DNA of 64,000 bases from the NCBI GenBank assembly GCA_023458555.1, contig JAEWYS010000013.1:62001-126000 (forward strand), written 5' to 3'. Origin of the DNA: Bacteroidota bacterium. Its GTDB lineage: Bacteria; Bacteroidota; Bacteroidia; Cytophagales; Cytophagaceae. Made by a program: the position numbers and the translations under genes. Under the pieces are notes generated by a model. That model was not told where the DNA came from, did no database searches, and worked only from the letters and a program-made list of their open reading frames with translations. Below are positions 54,927 through 63,929 of this stretch, piece after piece. Position 1 is the first letter of the stretch. The number at the start of each line of letters is the position of its first letter.

Positions 54927-55354
54927 TGAAAAAAAAAGGCAGCATTCATTACTTTACAGAGGATACTACATTTACCTTAAAAGATAAAAGAAAAACAAAC
55001 TCCTGGATTCGTAAAACCATTGAGCTGGAAAATAAAAATCCAGGAGACCTTAATTATATTTTTTGTTCAGATTCCTATCTGCTAGATCTGAATATTCAAT
55101 ACCTCAATCATAATACCCTAACAGATATCATCACTTTTAATTCCGCTGATACAGCAAATGAAATTAGCGGAGATATCTTTATAAGCATAGATCGGATCAA
55201 AGAAAACGCCAACAATATTGGAACGGATTTTACCGATGAACTTCACAGAGTAATTATACATGGAATACTCCATTTGTGCGGCTACAAAGACAAAAGTCAG
55301 GATGAAAAAAAGCAAATGCGAGCAATGGAAGAACATTACCTTTCCCTTCGCTAA
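54926..55354 (+). CDS. ybeY: Endoribonuclease YbeY (rRNA maturation)
   Basis: 142 residues. The metal-binding motif is HRVIIHGILHLCGYKDKS; the usual form is HGxLHLxGYDH, and here the last His is replaced by Asp, a variation seen in Bacteroidota. YbeY acts in 16S rRNA maturation and ribosome quality control. It lies directly before the two parS palindromes and mnmG. Confidence 0.93.
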   Translation: MKKKGSIHYFTEDTTFTLKDKRKTNSWIRKTIELENKNPGDLNYIFCSDSYLLDLNIQYLNHNTLTDIITFNSADTANEISGDIFISIDRIKENANNIGTDFTDELHRVIIHGILHLCGYKDKSQDEKKQMRAMEEHYLSLR

Positions 55355-55355
55355 T

Positions 55356-55373
55356 ATGTTCCACGTGGAACAT
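55356..55373. promoter_or_regulatory. parS site 1 (18-bp perfect palindrome)
   Basis: ATGTTCCACGTGGAACAT is a perfect palindrome whose core TGTTCCACGTGGAACA is the ParB-binding sequence seen in many bacterial chromosomes. It is identical to the copy 58 bp downstream. Confidence 0.9.
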
Positions 55374-55413
55374 AATTAAAAGGAAGACAAAACAACTAAA
55401 CAATATCCATACA

Positions 55414-55431
55414 ATGTTCCACGTGGAACAT
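55414..55431. promoter_or_regulatory. parS site 2 (18-bp perfect palindrome)
   Basis: The second identical palindrome, 58 bp from the first, lies 21 bp ahead of the mnmG start codon. ParB loading here would cover the mnmG promoter region. Confidence 0.9.
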
Positions 55432-55451
55432 TTCTTATTTTAAAAACATAT

Positions 55452-57314
55452 ATGTTTAAAGAATATGATGTAATCGTAGTAGGAGCAGGACATGCAGGTT
55501 GCGAGGCTGCTGCTGCTGCTGCTAATATGGGCTCTTCAGTCCTTCTTGCTACCATGAATATGCAGACAATAGCTCAGATGTCCTGCAATCCTGCCATGGG
55601 TGGGGTCGCTAAAGGACAAATAGTAAGAGAAATCGATGCATTGGGAGGAATATCAGGTATAATTACCGATAAAACAGCTATACAATTCAGAATGCTCAAT
55701 TTATCAAAGGGCCCCGCTATGTGGAGCCCCAGAGCTCAAAGCGATCGCTTTCGTTTTGCTGAAGAATGGAGGTTAGCGCTCGAAAAGATTCCTAATGTTG
55801 ATTTTTGGCAGGAGATGGTGACAGGTATTATTGTAAAAGACAATAAAGTTACCGGGATAAAAACCTCAATAGGAATAGAAATTCTGGCCAAATCTGTTGT
55901 ACTTACAAATGGAACCTTTTTAAATGGTATTATCCATATAGGAGAAAAAAGATTTGGCGGTGGTAGAGCAGGAGAAAGGGCCGCAAAAGGAATAACTGAA
56001 CAGCTTACTGACCTGGGATTTGAATCCGGCAGAATGAAAACCGGTACTCCGCCTCGTGTAGATGGTCGTACACTGGATTATAGCAAAATGGAAGAACAAA
56101 AAGGCGATGAAAAGCCAAAAAAATTCTCTTTCAGTGATATTAATCCTATAGAAAAACAACGCAGCTGCTTTATAACATATACGAATGCACATGTACACGA
56201 AGTGCTAAAAACCGGATTTGATAAATCTCCGATGTATACCGGAAGAATCCAAGGACTTGGACCACGATATTGTCCTTCAGTGGAAGATAAAATTAACCGG
56301 TTTGCTGACAAGGAAAGACATCAGGTATTTGTAGAACCGGAAGGATGGGATACAGTAGAGGTTTATGTAAATGGATTTTCAACCTCATTGCCCGAAGATG
56401 TCCAGTTTAAAGCAATACGCCTGATTCCCGGATTTGAAAATGCAAAACTTTTCAGACCTGGTTACGCAATAGAGTATGATTTTTTTCCTCCAACCCAATT
56501 AAAAAATACGCTGGAGACCAAACTAATCGATAATCTGTTTTTTGCCGGACAAATAAATGGCACAACCGGATATGAAGAAGCTGCAGCACAAGGACTCATA
56601 GCTGGTATAAATGCACATAATAAAGTACACAAAAAGGATCCCTTTGTACTATCCCGATCTGAAGCCTATATAGGTGTATTAATCGACGACCTTATAAACA
56701 AAGGTACTAATGAACCATACCGGATGTTTACTTCCCGTGCAGAATACAGAATTCTTCTCAGACAGGACAACGCCGATCTGAGACTTACCGAAAAAGGATA
56801 TCAGATAGGTCTTGCTGATCAAAAAAGATATAATAAAGTAGTCAAAAAGAAGAAGGATGTAAAAGAGCTTATCGATAAACTGAAAGAAATAAAATTTGTG
56901 CCAGAACAAATTAATTCTTTCCTCCAACATAAAGAATCAGCAGAAATCAAAGAGAAAAGTTCTGTCTATAATCTAATAAAAAGACCAAACATATCTCTTG
57001 AAGATTTCCTTCCGTTACACCCTCTATTGGAAGATATACATGCATCCTATGAAGAAGAAGTAATCGAACAATCCAATATTCAGGTAAAATATGAAACCTA
57101 TATTGAGAAAGAAGAGCAAATGGCAAAAAAAATGCTTTCACTCGAAAATTTAAGAATCAAGGAGAGCATAAATTATGATGAAATAACAACAATAAGTGCT
57201 GAAGCAAGAGAAAAATTAAAGAAAATAAAACCTGATACACTTGGACAAGCATCAAGAATCAGTGGAGTAAATCCATCAGATATATCAATTCTTATGGTTT
57301 ATCTGAATAAATAA
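55452..57314 (+). CDS. mnmG: tRNA uridine 5-carboxymethylaminomethyl modification enzyme MnmG (GidA)
   Basis: 620 residues, the usual length. The FAD-binding motif VVVGAGHAGCEAAAAAA opens the protein; MGGVAKGQIVREIDALGG and GLGPRYCPSVEDKINRF (about 270) are the GidA signatures; FFAGQINGTTGYEEAAAQGL follows. With MnmE it modifies the wobble uridine of some tRNAs. It is often adjacent to the replication origin (hence the old name GidA). Its last base overlaps the first base of the next small gene. Confidence 0.97.
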   Translation: MFKEYDVIVVGAGHAGCEAAAAAANMGSSVLLATMNMQTIAQMSCNPAMGGVAKGQIVREIDALGGISGIITDKTAIQFRMLNLSKGPAMWSPRAQSDRFRFAEEWRLALEKIPNVDFWQEMVTGIIVKDNKVTGIKTSIGIEILAKSVVLTNGTFLNGIIHIGEKRFGGGRAGERAAKGITEQLTDLGFESGRMKTGTPPRVDGRTLDYSKMEEQKGDEKPKKFSFSDINPIEKQRSCFITYTNAHVHEVLKTGFDKSPMYTGRIQGLGPRYCPSVEDKINRFADKERHQVFVEPEGWDTVEVYVNGFSTSLPEDVQFKAIRLIPGFENAKLFRPGYAIEYDFFPPTQLKNTLETKLIDNLFFAGQINGTTGYEEAAAQGLIAGINAHNKVHKKDPFVLSRSEAYIGVLIDDLINKGTNEPYRMFTSRAEYRILLRQDNADLRLTEKGYQIGLADQKRYNKVVKKKKDVKELIDKLKEIKFVPEQINSFLQHKESAEIKEKSSVYNLIKRPNISLEDFLPLHPLLEDIHASYEEEVIEQSNIQVKYETYIEKEEQMAKKMLSLENLRIKESINYDEITTISAEAREKLKKIKPDTLGQASRISGVNPSDISILMVYLNK

Positions 57315-57520
57315 TGTTTGATACCATAATAGATAATTGTGGAACGGCCTTTGAGGTATTTTATCTTAAAGGCCTGATTCATTTTAAAACGGATGATTAT
57401 AATAAGCAGACCCTGTCTAAAATGCAAAAGGTGACAAAACAAGTATCGCTTCAGATATCAAGAGCCGTAAAACTTTTTTCAGTTTTAAATAACAATAATG
57501 TATCCTATTACCTCAAATAG
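57314..57520 (+). CDS. Small hypothetical protein (68 aa) between mnmG and a lipoprotein gene
   Basis: 68 residues starting on the mnmG stop (TAATG) and ending four bases before the next gene's ATG. No signal peptide; the middle is basic (KMQKVTKQVSLQISRAVKLF). Tight spacing on both sides supports translation, but I recognise no family. It may be a truncated remnant of a longer gene, and confidence is limited. Confidence 0.45.
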   Translation: MFDTIIDNCGTAFEVFYLKGLIHFKTDDYNKQTLSKMQKVTKQVSLQISRAVKLFSVLNNNNVSYYLK

Positions 57521-57524
57521 AAGT

Positions 57525-59120
57525 ATGAATCCTTTTCTAAGTTTTTTGATTGCAATAGCATTGCTTTTTGGTATGTATTCATGCGCTAATATCAAGCCAA
57601 TAACCGGAGGCCCCATGGATATGGAAGAACCCCAAATAAGAAGCGTAACCCCGGAAAATTTCAACAGAAACTTCAAAAATGGTGAAATCATTATCACATT
57701 TAATGAGAATATAAAGACAGAAAATATTAGCCAGGATTTTTTTGTCTCGCCCCCAATGGAAAAGCCACCAAAAATTAAAACTAAAAAGAAAAGCGTTGTA
57801 CTATCCATTGAAGGGCCGCTTGAAGAGAACACAACTTATACACTAACTTTTAAAGAAGTAATAGCTGATGTAAACGAAAATAACACTATCCAGATACTGA
57901 ATTACGTATTTAGTACAGGATCCGATATAGATTCTTTATTCATACAGGGAGTTGTCAAAAATCCTTTTACTAATCAGCCTCTGCCAAATGTATTGGTCGG
58001 TCTTTTCGACGATAATCCTGATGATACGCTTACGATCCGTAACTCAGCTCCAAAATATTTCAGCTTTACTGACAAAGAAGGAAACTATGTCATTTCAAAT
58101 GTCAAAGAAGCTAACTACAATCTGGCTGCAATTAAAGATGAGGACAGAAATCTAAAATACAATGGAGGGAATGAACTGGTTGATGTCATAATGCATCTTA
58201 AGTTAGATACACCCATTGTAAACCAAAATCTGTATCCTGTAAAAATCGATACCCTCAAACCTGTAATATTGAGAGATCAACCAGATGTAAACCGGATTAA
58301 TGTCGAATTATCGGAAGGTATATTGAATGCGTATGCAATAACGGAAAATACCAAAAAGATACTATTAAGCAAAAAGGGAAATAATCCCAAAAGTCTTATA
58401 GTATATAACACTGAACAGGCTACGGATTCACTGAATATTCTGGTTTTTGCTACGGATTCGGTAGGAAATACAAGCAATGATACATTAAAAAGCATATTTC
58501 TTCCTGTAGCGAATAAAGACAGTCTTCCTCTTCTGATCATTACAAAGGAACCGGCAAATATGAAACTTGATTATTCAAAGCCAGTGTTCAAATTATCTTT
58601 CAACTATCCTGTATCATTGACCGGCAAAGAATTTAAAACGAATCCTCAGGTAAAATGGACCAGTTCTGTTACAAAAACTGACTCCCTGTTTACGGAGCTG
58701 ACAATTGAAATAAATACAAGACTAAAAGACTCTCTCACTGTATTCATACCAGATTCTCTATTTGCAGGTCCTTTCACTCAGAGCAATGAGCCAGACACAA
58801 TAACATATACATTGATCAATGAATCAGAAGTGGGAACTATAGAAGGAATAATAGAATCAGAGCTTAATTTCTTCCTTCTGCAGCTGCTCGATGACAAGCT
58901 AAGCCTGATAGAGGAAAAGAAAAATGAAAAAAGTTTTAAGTTCCTCTCATTGAAAGCAGGCAACTATTTCTTCAGAATAATTGCAGATACAAATCAAAAC
59001 GGCCGTTGGGATCAGCCCGATTTAGAAAATGGACAGAGAGCCGAAGAAATAATTTTCTACAACGATCCTATCAAGGTCAAAGAAAACTGGGAGGTTAGTG
59101 GTATAAAACTAAAATTCTGA
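57525..59120 (+). CDS. Ig-like (Big_5-type) domain lipoprotein
   Basis: 531 residues from the ATG at 57525; an earlier in-frame ATG at 57498 would add nine residues before the signal peptide (MNPFLSFLIAIALLFGMYSC), whose lipobox is GMYSC. Next comes IKPITGGPMDMEEPQIRSVTPENFNRNF, then an Ig-like fold (NENTTIQ... ILNYVFSTGSDIDSLFIQG), a middle region with carboxypeptidase-like repeats, and a C-terminal part ending in DTNQNGRWDQPDLENGQRAE. This architecture is common in Cytophagales. Function is unknown, though a surface role is likely. Confidence 0.82.
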   Translation: MNPFLSFLIAIALLFGMYSCANIKPITGGPMDMEEPQIRSVTPENFNRNFKNGEIIITFNENIKTENISQDFFVSPPMEKPPKIKTKKKSVVLSIEGPLEENTTYTLTFKEVIADVNENNTIQILNYVFSTGSDIDSLFIQGVVKNPFTNQPLPNVLVGLFDDNPDDTLTIRNSAPKYFSFTDKEGNYVISNVKEANYNLAAIKDEDRNLKYNGGNELVDVIMHLKLDTPIVNQNLYPVKIDTLKPVILRDQPDVNRINVELSEGILNAYAITENTKKILLSKKGNNPKSLIVYNTEQATDSLNILVFATDSVGNTSNDTLKSIFLPVANKDSLPLLIITKEPANMKLDYSKPVFKLSFNYPVSLTGKEFKTNPQVKWTSSVTKTDSLFTELTIEINTRLKDSLTVFIPDSLFAGPFTQSNEPDTITYTLINESEVGTIEGIIESELNFFLLQLLDDKLSLIEEKKNEKSFKFLSLKAGNYFFRIIADTNQNGRWDQPDLENGQRAEEIIFYNDPIKVKENWEVSGIKLKF

Positions 59121-59527
59121 TTATCAAATAGTTGAAAAAGTTAATAACTGATATACGCATGGTAAAACTCAAAGAATAAAATGTGAATAAAAGTTAATAA
59201 CCAAAAATAGAGTAATAAAAGATCAGCATGGAGTGAACAAAGAAACAAATAAAAACATCCTGTCAATGTGATGTCCACAACAAAGTGGTCAGTCCAAAGG
59301 ATGTTGAAAATAATTCAATCACAATATGGAAAACTATACAAGCCATCAAATTTTCAACTACTTAGATAAATATAATCTGTTGATAACATATCCCAGGCTT
59401 TGTATTTATAAACAATGGATTCAAAGCATGATTATAAATAAATACGTTATCCACGAATCCACAGTATAATAACAAGTGATAAAATCAGATTTTAAAAAGT
59501 TTTATTTTTATTAACAGAGTGTGAATA
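59121..59527. other. Candidate chromosomal replication origin (oriC)
   Basis: A 407-bp non-coding, AT-rich stretch contains DnaA-box-like sequences: TGTGAATAA (TTATTCACA on the other strand) at 59182 and at 59520, TGTTGATAA at 59378, TTATCCACG at 59447, and weaker ATGTCCACA at 59271 and GAATCCACA at 59455. The two parS sites and mnmG (GidA) lie within 4 kb, the usual origin neighbourhood. AT-rich segments (59411-59520) could serve as the unwinding element. dnaA itself is not in the window. Confidence 0.6.
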
Positions 59528-61339
59528 ATGAAAGTCATATACGCCTTTTTTCTGATTATTTTCTCATGTTTTTTTTATTCCGGTGTATTTGCACAGCAAA
59601 AGGATATTAGTCTGGCCAATGAATATTACCAGAACGGAGAATATGAAAAAGCATACAGCAAATTTCAGGATCTTTCTTCCAAAACTCAGAATATACCCTA
59701 TATCTATTCCAATTATCTGAGTACACTTCGCCAGTTAAAAAAGAAAGATGAACTGCAGAAGTTTGTCAGGAAATCAATAAAAGCATTTCCGGATAATATT
59801 CTTTACCAAACGGATCTTTATCTTTTTATGAAATCAGAAAATGATCCGAAAGCAGAGAAACAGTTTCGTTCTATTGTCTCCTCAATTAAAAATGATCCTC
59901 AGCAAGTTGATCTGCTTTATGAATATCTGCTGAAGAATGGTGAAACAGAGAAGGGAATTGACTTGTTAATGGAAGCCCGTTCGGCTTCAGGAAGAAAATA
60001 CGAATATGCGATCCAGCTTTCCAAAGCTTATATGATGCTCAATAATAAAGAAGGCATGATCGATGAGATGATTAATTACCTGAGAGAAAATCGTTTTCAG
60101 CTGGAAATAGTAAAAAACAATTTTCAGAATTATCTAAAAGACAAAGAAGATTTTAAAATTCTTGAAGATAAGCTGTATACGATGATTCAAAAAGATCCGG
60201 AGGATATGATGCTTAATGAATTGCTTCTTTGGATCAATATTCAGAATAAAAACTTCCGCTACGCGTATATGCAGGCAAAGGCTATTGACAAAAAGGGTAA
60301 TCTGAACGGAAACAAATTACTTGAAGTTGGCAGAATTGCCATGGATAATAAGGATTATGATGCCGCCTCAAAATTTTTTCAGACGATAACCACTGAATAC
60401 CGAAGCAGTCCTAATTATTCTTTTGCCCGTCGCTTGCTTATATACTCCAAGGAAGAGTCAGTGAAAAATACATATCCTGTGGACAGAGAAAAAATCATGT
60501 CGCTTATACAGGATTACAAGAAAATGATCAACGAACTTGGCCGCTCTGCACAGTCTTACGAGGCAGCAAGAAGTATGGCCGTACTATATGGCCTCTATCT
60601 TGATCAGAAAGACTCTGCCATAGCTTTGCTAAAATCTGTAATCAATGAGCCTTCCGCAGACCATAGACTTAAAGCTCTTTCAAAAATAAGTCTGGCTGAC
60701 ATATATCTTCTGAATGAAGAACCCTGGGAAGCAAGCCTGTTATATTCACAAGTTGAAAAAGACATGAAAGAGGACCAGCTGGGTCATGAAGCAAAGCTAA
60801 AAAATGCCAAGGTTGCGTACTACAAAGGGGAGTTTGAGCTGGCTCAGGCGCATCTCGACATTCTCAAGCTTGCTACAACCCGTGAAATTGCCAATGATGC
60901 GATGGACCTCAGCATTCTTATTCAGGATAATTCCGGGCTGGATACTTCATATGCTGCGTTGACCGAATATGCTGAGATTGATTTACTTCTGTTTCAGAAT
61001 AAAGATGATGAAGCATTGCTTCGGCTCGATTCAATGTTACTGGCTTTTCCTGGTCATTCGCTTACCGATGAAATATACTGGCTCAAATCAAAAGTTTTTA
61101 AAAGGAGAGGGGAATATGACAAGGCAATTAAGATTCTTGATCGGTTGCTAACAGAGCATTCTCAGGGCATTTTCGGCGATGATGCTCTTTTTACCAAAGC
61201 TTCGATTCTGGAAGATAACCTTAACGATAAAGAAGCCGCAATGGATCTTTACAGAGAATTTTTATCAAAATATCCGGGAAGTATATACGCGGCTGAAGCA
61301 AGAAAGAGGTTTAGAACTCTGAGAGGAGATAAGCTCTGA
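59528..61339 (+). CDS. Tetratricopeptide-repeat protein
   Basis: 603 residues. The signal peptide ends near SGVFAQ (about residue 22). Most of the chain is helical repeats of the TPR kind: ANEYYQNGEYEKAYSKFQDL, then NKDYDAASKFFQTITTEYR and RRGEYDKAIKILDRLLTEHSQG near the end, finishing in DLYREFLSKYPGSIYAAEARKRF, typical of outer-membrane-associated TPR proteins. Its start codon touches a DnaA-box-like sequence of the candidate origin. Function is unknown. Confidence 0.85.
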   Translation: MKVIYAFFLIIFSCFFYSGVFAQQKDISLANEYYQNGEYEKAYSKFQDLSSKTQNIPYIYSNYLSTLRQLKKKDELQKFVRKSIKAFPDNILYQTDLYLFMKSENDPKAEKQFRSIVSSIKNDPQQVDLLYEYLLKNGETEKGIDLLMEARSASGRKYEYAIQLSKAYMMLNNKEGMIDEMINYLRENRFQLEIVKNNFQNYLKDKEDFKILEDKLYTMIQKDPEDMMLNELLLWINIQNKNFRYAYMQAKAIDKKGNLNGNKLLEVGRIAMDNKDYDAASKFFQTITTEYRSSPNYSFARRLLIYSKEESVKNTYPVDREKIMSLIQDYKKMINELGRSAQSYEAARSMAVLYGLYLDQKDSAIALLKSVINEPSADHRLKALSKISLADIYLLNEEPWEASLLYSQVEKDMKEDQLGHEAKLKNAKVAYYKGEFELAQAHLDILKLATTREIANDAMDLSILIQDNSGLDTSYAALTEYAEIDLLLFQNKDDEALLRLDSMLLAFPGHSLTDEIYWLKSKVFKRRGEYDKAIKILDRLLTEHSQGIFGDDALFTKASILEDNLNDKEAAMDLYREFLSKYPGSIYAAEARKRFRTLRGDKL

Positions 61340-61430
61340 ACTGCAAATGATAATCGGTACTGATAGTAGTTTTTTTCGGAAGCTCATAAACCTTGGCAAG
61401 TTCATATTACCCATTTTCGTCAATTTATTT

Positions 61431-61438
61431 TATACTTG
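61431..61438 (+). promoter_or_regulatory. -7 promoter element upstream of the Dabb gene
   Basis: TATACTTG differs from TAnnTTTG at one position and lies 19 bp from the ATG at 61458. Confidence 0.3.
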
Positions 61439-61457
61439 CATATAAAACAGATTGATT

Positions 61458-61757
61458 ATGCTTAAACATATTGTTTGCTGGAAAATACAAGGAAATGAGG
61501 CTGGTTCAAAAGAAAGCAACCTGGCAAAAATGAAAGAATTACTGGATGAACTTCCGAATCTTATCAATGAAATTGAAGCGTTTGAAGTAGGTATTAATTT
61601 TAATGAAAGTGAAGCAGCCTATGATATTTCATTGTTTTCAGTCTTTGCAGATAATGAAGCACTGGATATTTACCAAAAGCATCCGGAACATCTGCGGGTA
61701 GCCGAATTCATAAAGAAAGTTACGCTGAACAGGGTCGTAGTTGATTATTTTGACTGA
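61458..61757 (+). CDS. Stress-responsive alpha/beta-barrel (Dabb) domain protein
   Basis: 99 residues from the ATG at 61458; a TTG at 61452 would add two residues. The pattern LKHIVCWKIQ, ELPNLINEIEAFEVGIN, YDISLFSVFADNEALDIYQKHPEHLRVAEFIKKV is that of the Dabb family, a dimeric ferredoxin-like fold. The function of the family in bacteria is not established. It is monocistronic, with fumarase following 49 bp later. Confidence 0.88.
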   Translation: MLKHIVCWKIQGNEAGSKESNLAKMKELLDELPNLINEIEAFEVGINFNESEAAYDISLFSVFADNEALDIYQKHPEHLRVAEFIKKVTLNRVVVDYFD

Positions 61758-61806
61758 TTTTTTACATCAAATAAATTATATACAGTTTTTATAATACAAT
61801 AAAATT

Positions 61807-63204
61807 ATGGGTTTCAGGATTGAAAAAGATACAATGGGACCGGTAGAAGTACCGGCGGATAAGTATTGGGGCGCGCAGACTCAGCGTTCAAAAATGAATT
61901 TTACTATAGGCAACCAGTTGATGCCTATGGAAGTTATCCGCGCTTTTGCAATTTTAAAAAAATCGGCCGCTCACGCGAACTACGAGCTCGGGGTATTATC
62001 GGCAGACAAGAAAGATATTATAAGTCAGGTTTGTGATGAAATTCTGACCGGAAAGCTTGATGATCAGTTTCCACTGGTCGTATGGCAGACGGGCTCAGGA
62101 ACCCAAAGCAATATGAATGTCAATGAAGTTGTGGCTAACAGAGCACATGTTCTGCTGGGTGGCAGGCTTGACGATGAAAAAAAGAAAGTTCATCCCAATG
62201 ATGATGTGAACAAGTCACAGTCATCGAATGATACTTTTCCCACAGCTATGCATATCGCTGCTTACAAACTGATCGTTGAAGAAACCATACCCAATATTCT
62301 GGCATTAAGAAATACACTTCATCAGAAGGCGGAGTCATTTAAGAATGTAGTGAAGATCGGAAGAACCCATTTTATGGATGCAACTCCTCTGACCCTCGGT
62401 CATGAGTTTTCCGGATATGTGGCGCAGCTGGATCACGGAGTAAAGGCACTTAAGAATACCCTGACACATCTGTCGGAGCTCGCACTTGGCGGCACTGCAG
62501 TAGGAACAGGATTAAACACTCCTGAGGGGTATGATGTCCTGGTAGCAGCTAAAATTTCAGAATTTTCAGGTCAGCCCTTTGTTACCGCAGAAAACAAATT
62601 TGAAGCACTTGCTGCTCATGATGCAATAGTGGAAACTTCAGGTGCGTTAAAACAATTGGCGGTCAGTCTTATGAAAATCGGTAATGATATAAGAATGCTG
62701 GCATCAGGACCTCGCTGTGGTATTGGTGAAATACTGATTCCTGAGAATGAGCCGGGATCATCCATTATGCCCGGAAAAGTTAATCCGACTCAATCTGAGG
62801 CTCTTACAATGGTGTGTGCTCAGGTTGTAGGTAACGATGCTGCGATCACAGTAGGAGGGATGAATGGTCATTTTGAGCTTAATGTGTTTAAGCCTGTTAT
62901 GATCTTTAATCTTTTAATGGCTGCGCGCCTTATCGGAGATGCCTGCGATTCTTTCAATAAAAACTGTGCGGTTGGTATCGAACCAAACTATCCGGTTATC
63001 AAGGAAAATCTGGAAAACTCACTGATGCTGGTAACTGCCCTTAATCCGCATATCGGATATGAGAATGCAGCTAAGATTGCTAAAAAGGCGCATAAGGAAG
63101 GAACAAGTCTCAGAGCAGCAGCTATAGAACTCGGACTTCTTACCAATGAGCAGTTTGATGCATGGGTCAGACCCGAAGATATGATCGGGAGCCTCAAAAA
63201 GTAA
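61807..63204 (+). CDS. fumC: Fumarate hydratase, class II
   Basis: 465 residues, a cofactor-free homotetrameric enzyme of the citric acid cycle. The signature GSSIMPGKVNPTQSEA lies near residue 316, with TGSGTQSNMNVNEVVANRA, DDVNKSQSSNDTFPTAMH and GRTHFMDATPLTLG earlier in order. Distinct from aspartase and argininosuccinate lyase by these motifs. It is probably monocistronic. Confidence 0.96.
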   Translation: MGFRIEKDTMGPVEVPADKYWGAQTQRSKMNFTIGNQLMPMEVIRAFAILKKSAAHANYELGVLSADKKDIISQVCDEILTGKLDDQFPLVVWQTGSGTQSNMNVNEVVANRAHVLLGGRLDDEKKKVHPNDDVNKSQSSNDTFPTAMHIAAYKLIVEETIPNILALRNTLHQKAESFKNVVKIGRTHFMDATPLTLGHEFSGYVAQLDHGVKALKNTLTHLSELALGGTAVGTGLNTPEGYDVLVAAKISEFSGQPFVTAENKFEALAAHDAIVETSGALKQLAVSLMKIGNDIRMLASGPRCGIGEILIPENEPGSSIMPGKVNPTQSEALTMVCAQVVGNDAAITVGGMNGHFELNVFKPVMIFNLLMAARLIGDACDSFNKNCAVGIEPNYPVIKENLENSLMLVTALNPHIGYENAAKIAKKAHKEGTSLRAAAIELGLLTNEQFDAWVRPEDMIGSLKK

Positions 63205-63259
63205 TATAATATAAGAAACTTGAATTCCGGCTTTTACGTACTCCTTATTTATAAAGAAT

Positions 63260-63862
63260 ATGACGATGAAAATGAATAAACTGGTTCTGGGTGCCATTCT
63301 GGTGGTAACCTCCTTTTCGGTCTCTTACGGCCAGTCGGATAGTAAAGATTGGAAAAAGAAACTAAAGGAGCTGACTCCTGAGGAATATAAGCGGCTGGTA
63401 GATGATAACAGTAATCTCCAAAAGCAGGTTTCGGAATTAAGAGGAGAAGCTGAACATTATCGCTCGGAAAGTCAATCCAAAGATGCTCAGATAGCCAAGC
63501 TGCTGGCTGAGATTAAGGAAACCGAGAGCAAGACAGCGGCAACTCCGGCTCAGGCCCCGGTTACAAATTCATCATCTAATAGTAATAAGGCGGTACAAAG
63601 CAGTAGCATACTTTATAAAGTACAGATCGGGGCTTTCAGAAACAAGGATCTGCAAAAGTATCTGGATAATCATCCGAACTTCAGCGGAGATACCGATAGT
63701 GATGGTACCCGAAAATATACGCTTGGAGCCTTTACAGATTATTGGGAGGCAGATCGATTCAAAAAGTATCTTAGAGAAATGGGTGTAAAAGATGCATGGA
63801 TTGTTGCCTACAAAAACGGGGCAAGAATCCCTATCAAGGATGCATTGGAAAGTTCATTATAA
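63260..63862 (+). CDS. SPOR-like domain secreted protein with coiled coil
   Basis: 200 residues. The signal peptide ends near VSYGQ (about residue 24). A coiled coil (about 40-90; PEEYKRLVDDNSNLQKQVSE) and a Ser/Asn/Ala-rich linker (about 92-112) precede a C-terminal SPOR-like domain: LYKVQIGAFRNKDLQKYLDN and YTLGAFTDYWEADRFKKYLREMGVKDAWIVAYKNG. SPOR domains bind denuded peptidoglycan. The Gly-Asn/Gln-type motif fits. Probably periplasmic. A terminator follows. Confidence 0.82.
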   Translation: MTMKMNKLVLGAILVVTSFSVSYGQSDSKDWKKKLKELTPEEYKRLVDDNSNLQKQVSELRGEAEHYRSESQSKDAQIAKLLAEIKETESKTAATPAQAPVTNSSSNSNKAVQSSSILYKVQIGAFRNKDLQKYLDNHPNFSGDTDSDGTRKYTLGAFTDYWEADRFKKYLREMGVKDAWIVAYKNGARIPIKDALESSL

Positions 63863-63889
63863 TTATTACATTAATAGCTTAAAATAAGG

Positions 63890-63922
63890 GGAAAGCAGTA
63901 AAAATACTGCTTTCCTTTTTTT
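63890..63922 (+). terminator. Rho-independent terminator
   Basis: An 11-bp stem GGAAAGCAGTA (63890-63900) with TACTGCTTTCC (63905-63915) and a 4-base loop is followed by a run of T (63916-63922). Confidence 0.88.
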
Positions 63923-63929
63923 ACGCATC

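Noticed and set aside
59254..59306. AACATCC / GGATGTT inverted repeat inside the candidate origin
   Set aside because: Seven-base arms more than 35 bases apart in AT-rich DNA are expected by chance; not used as evidence for the origin.
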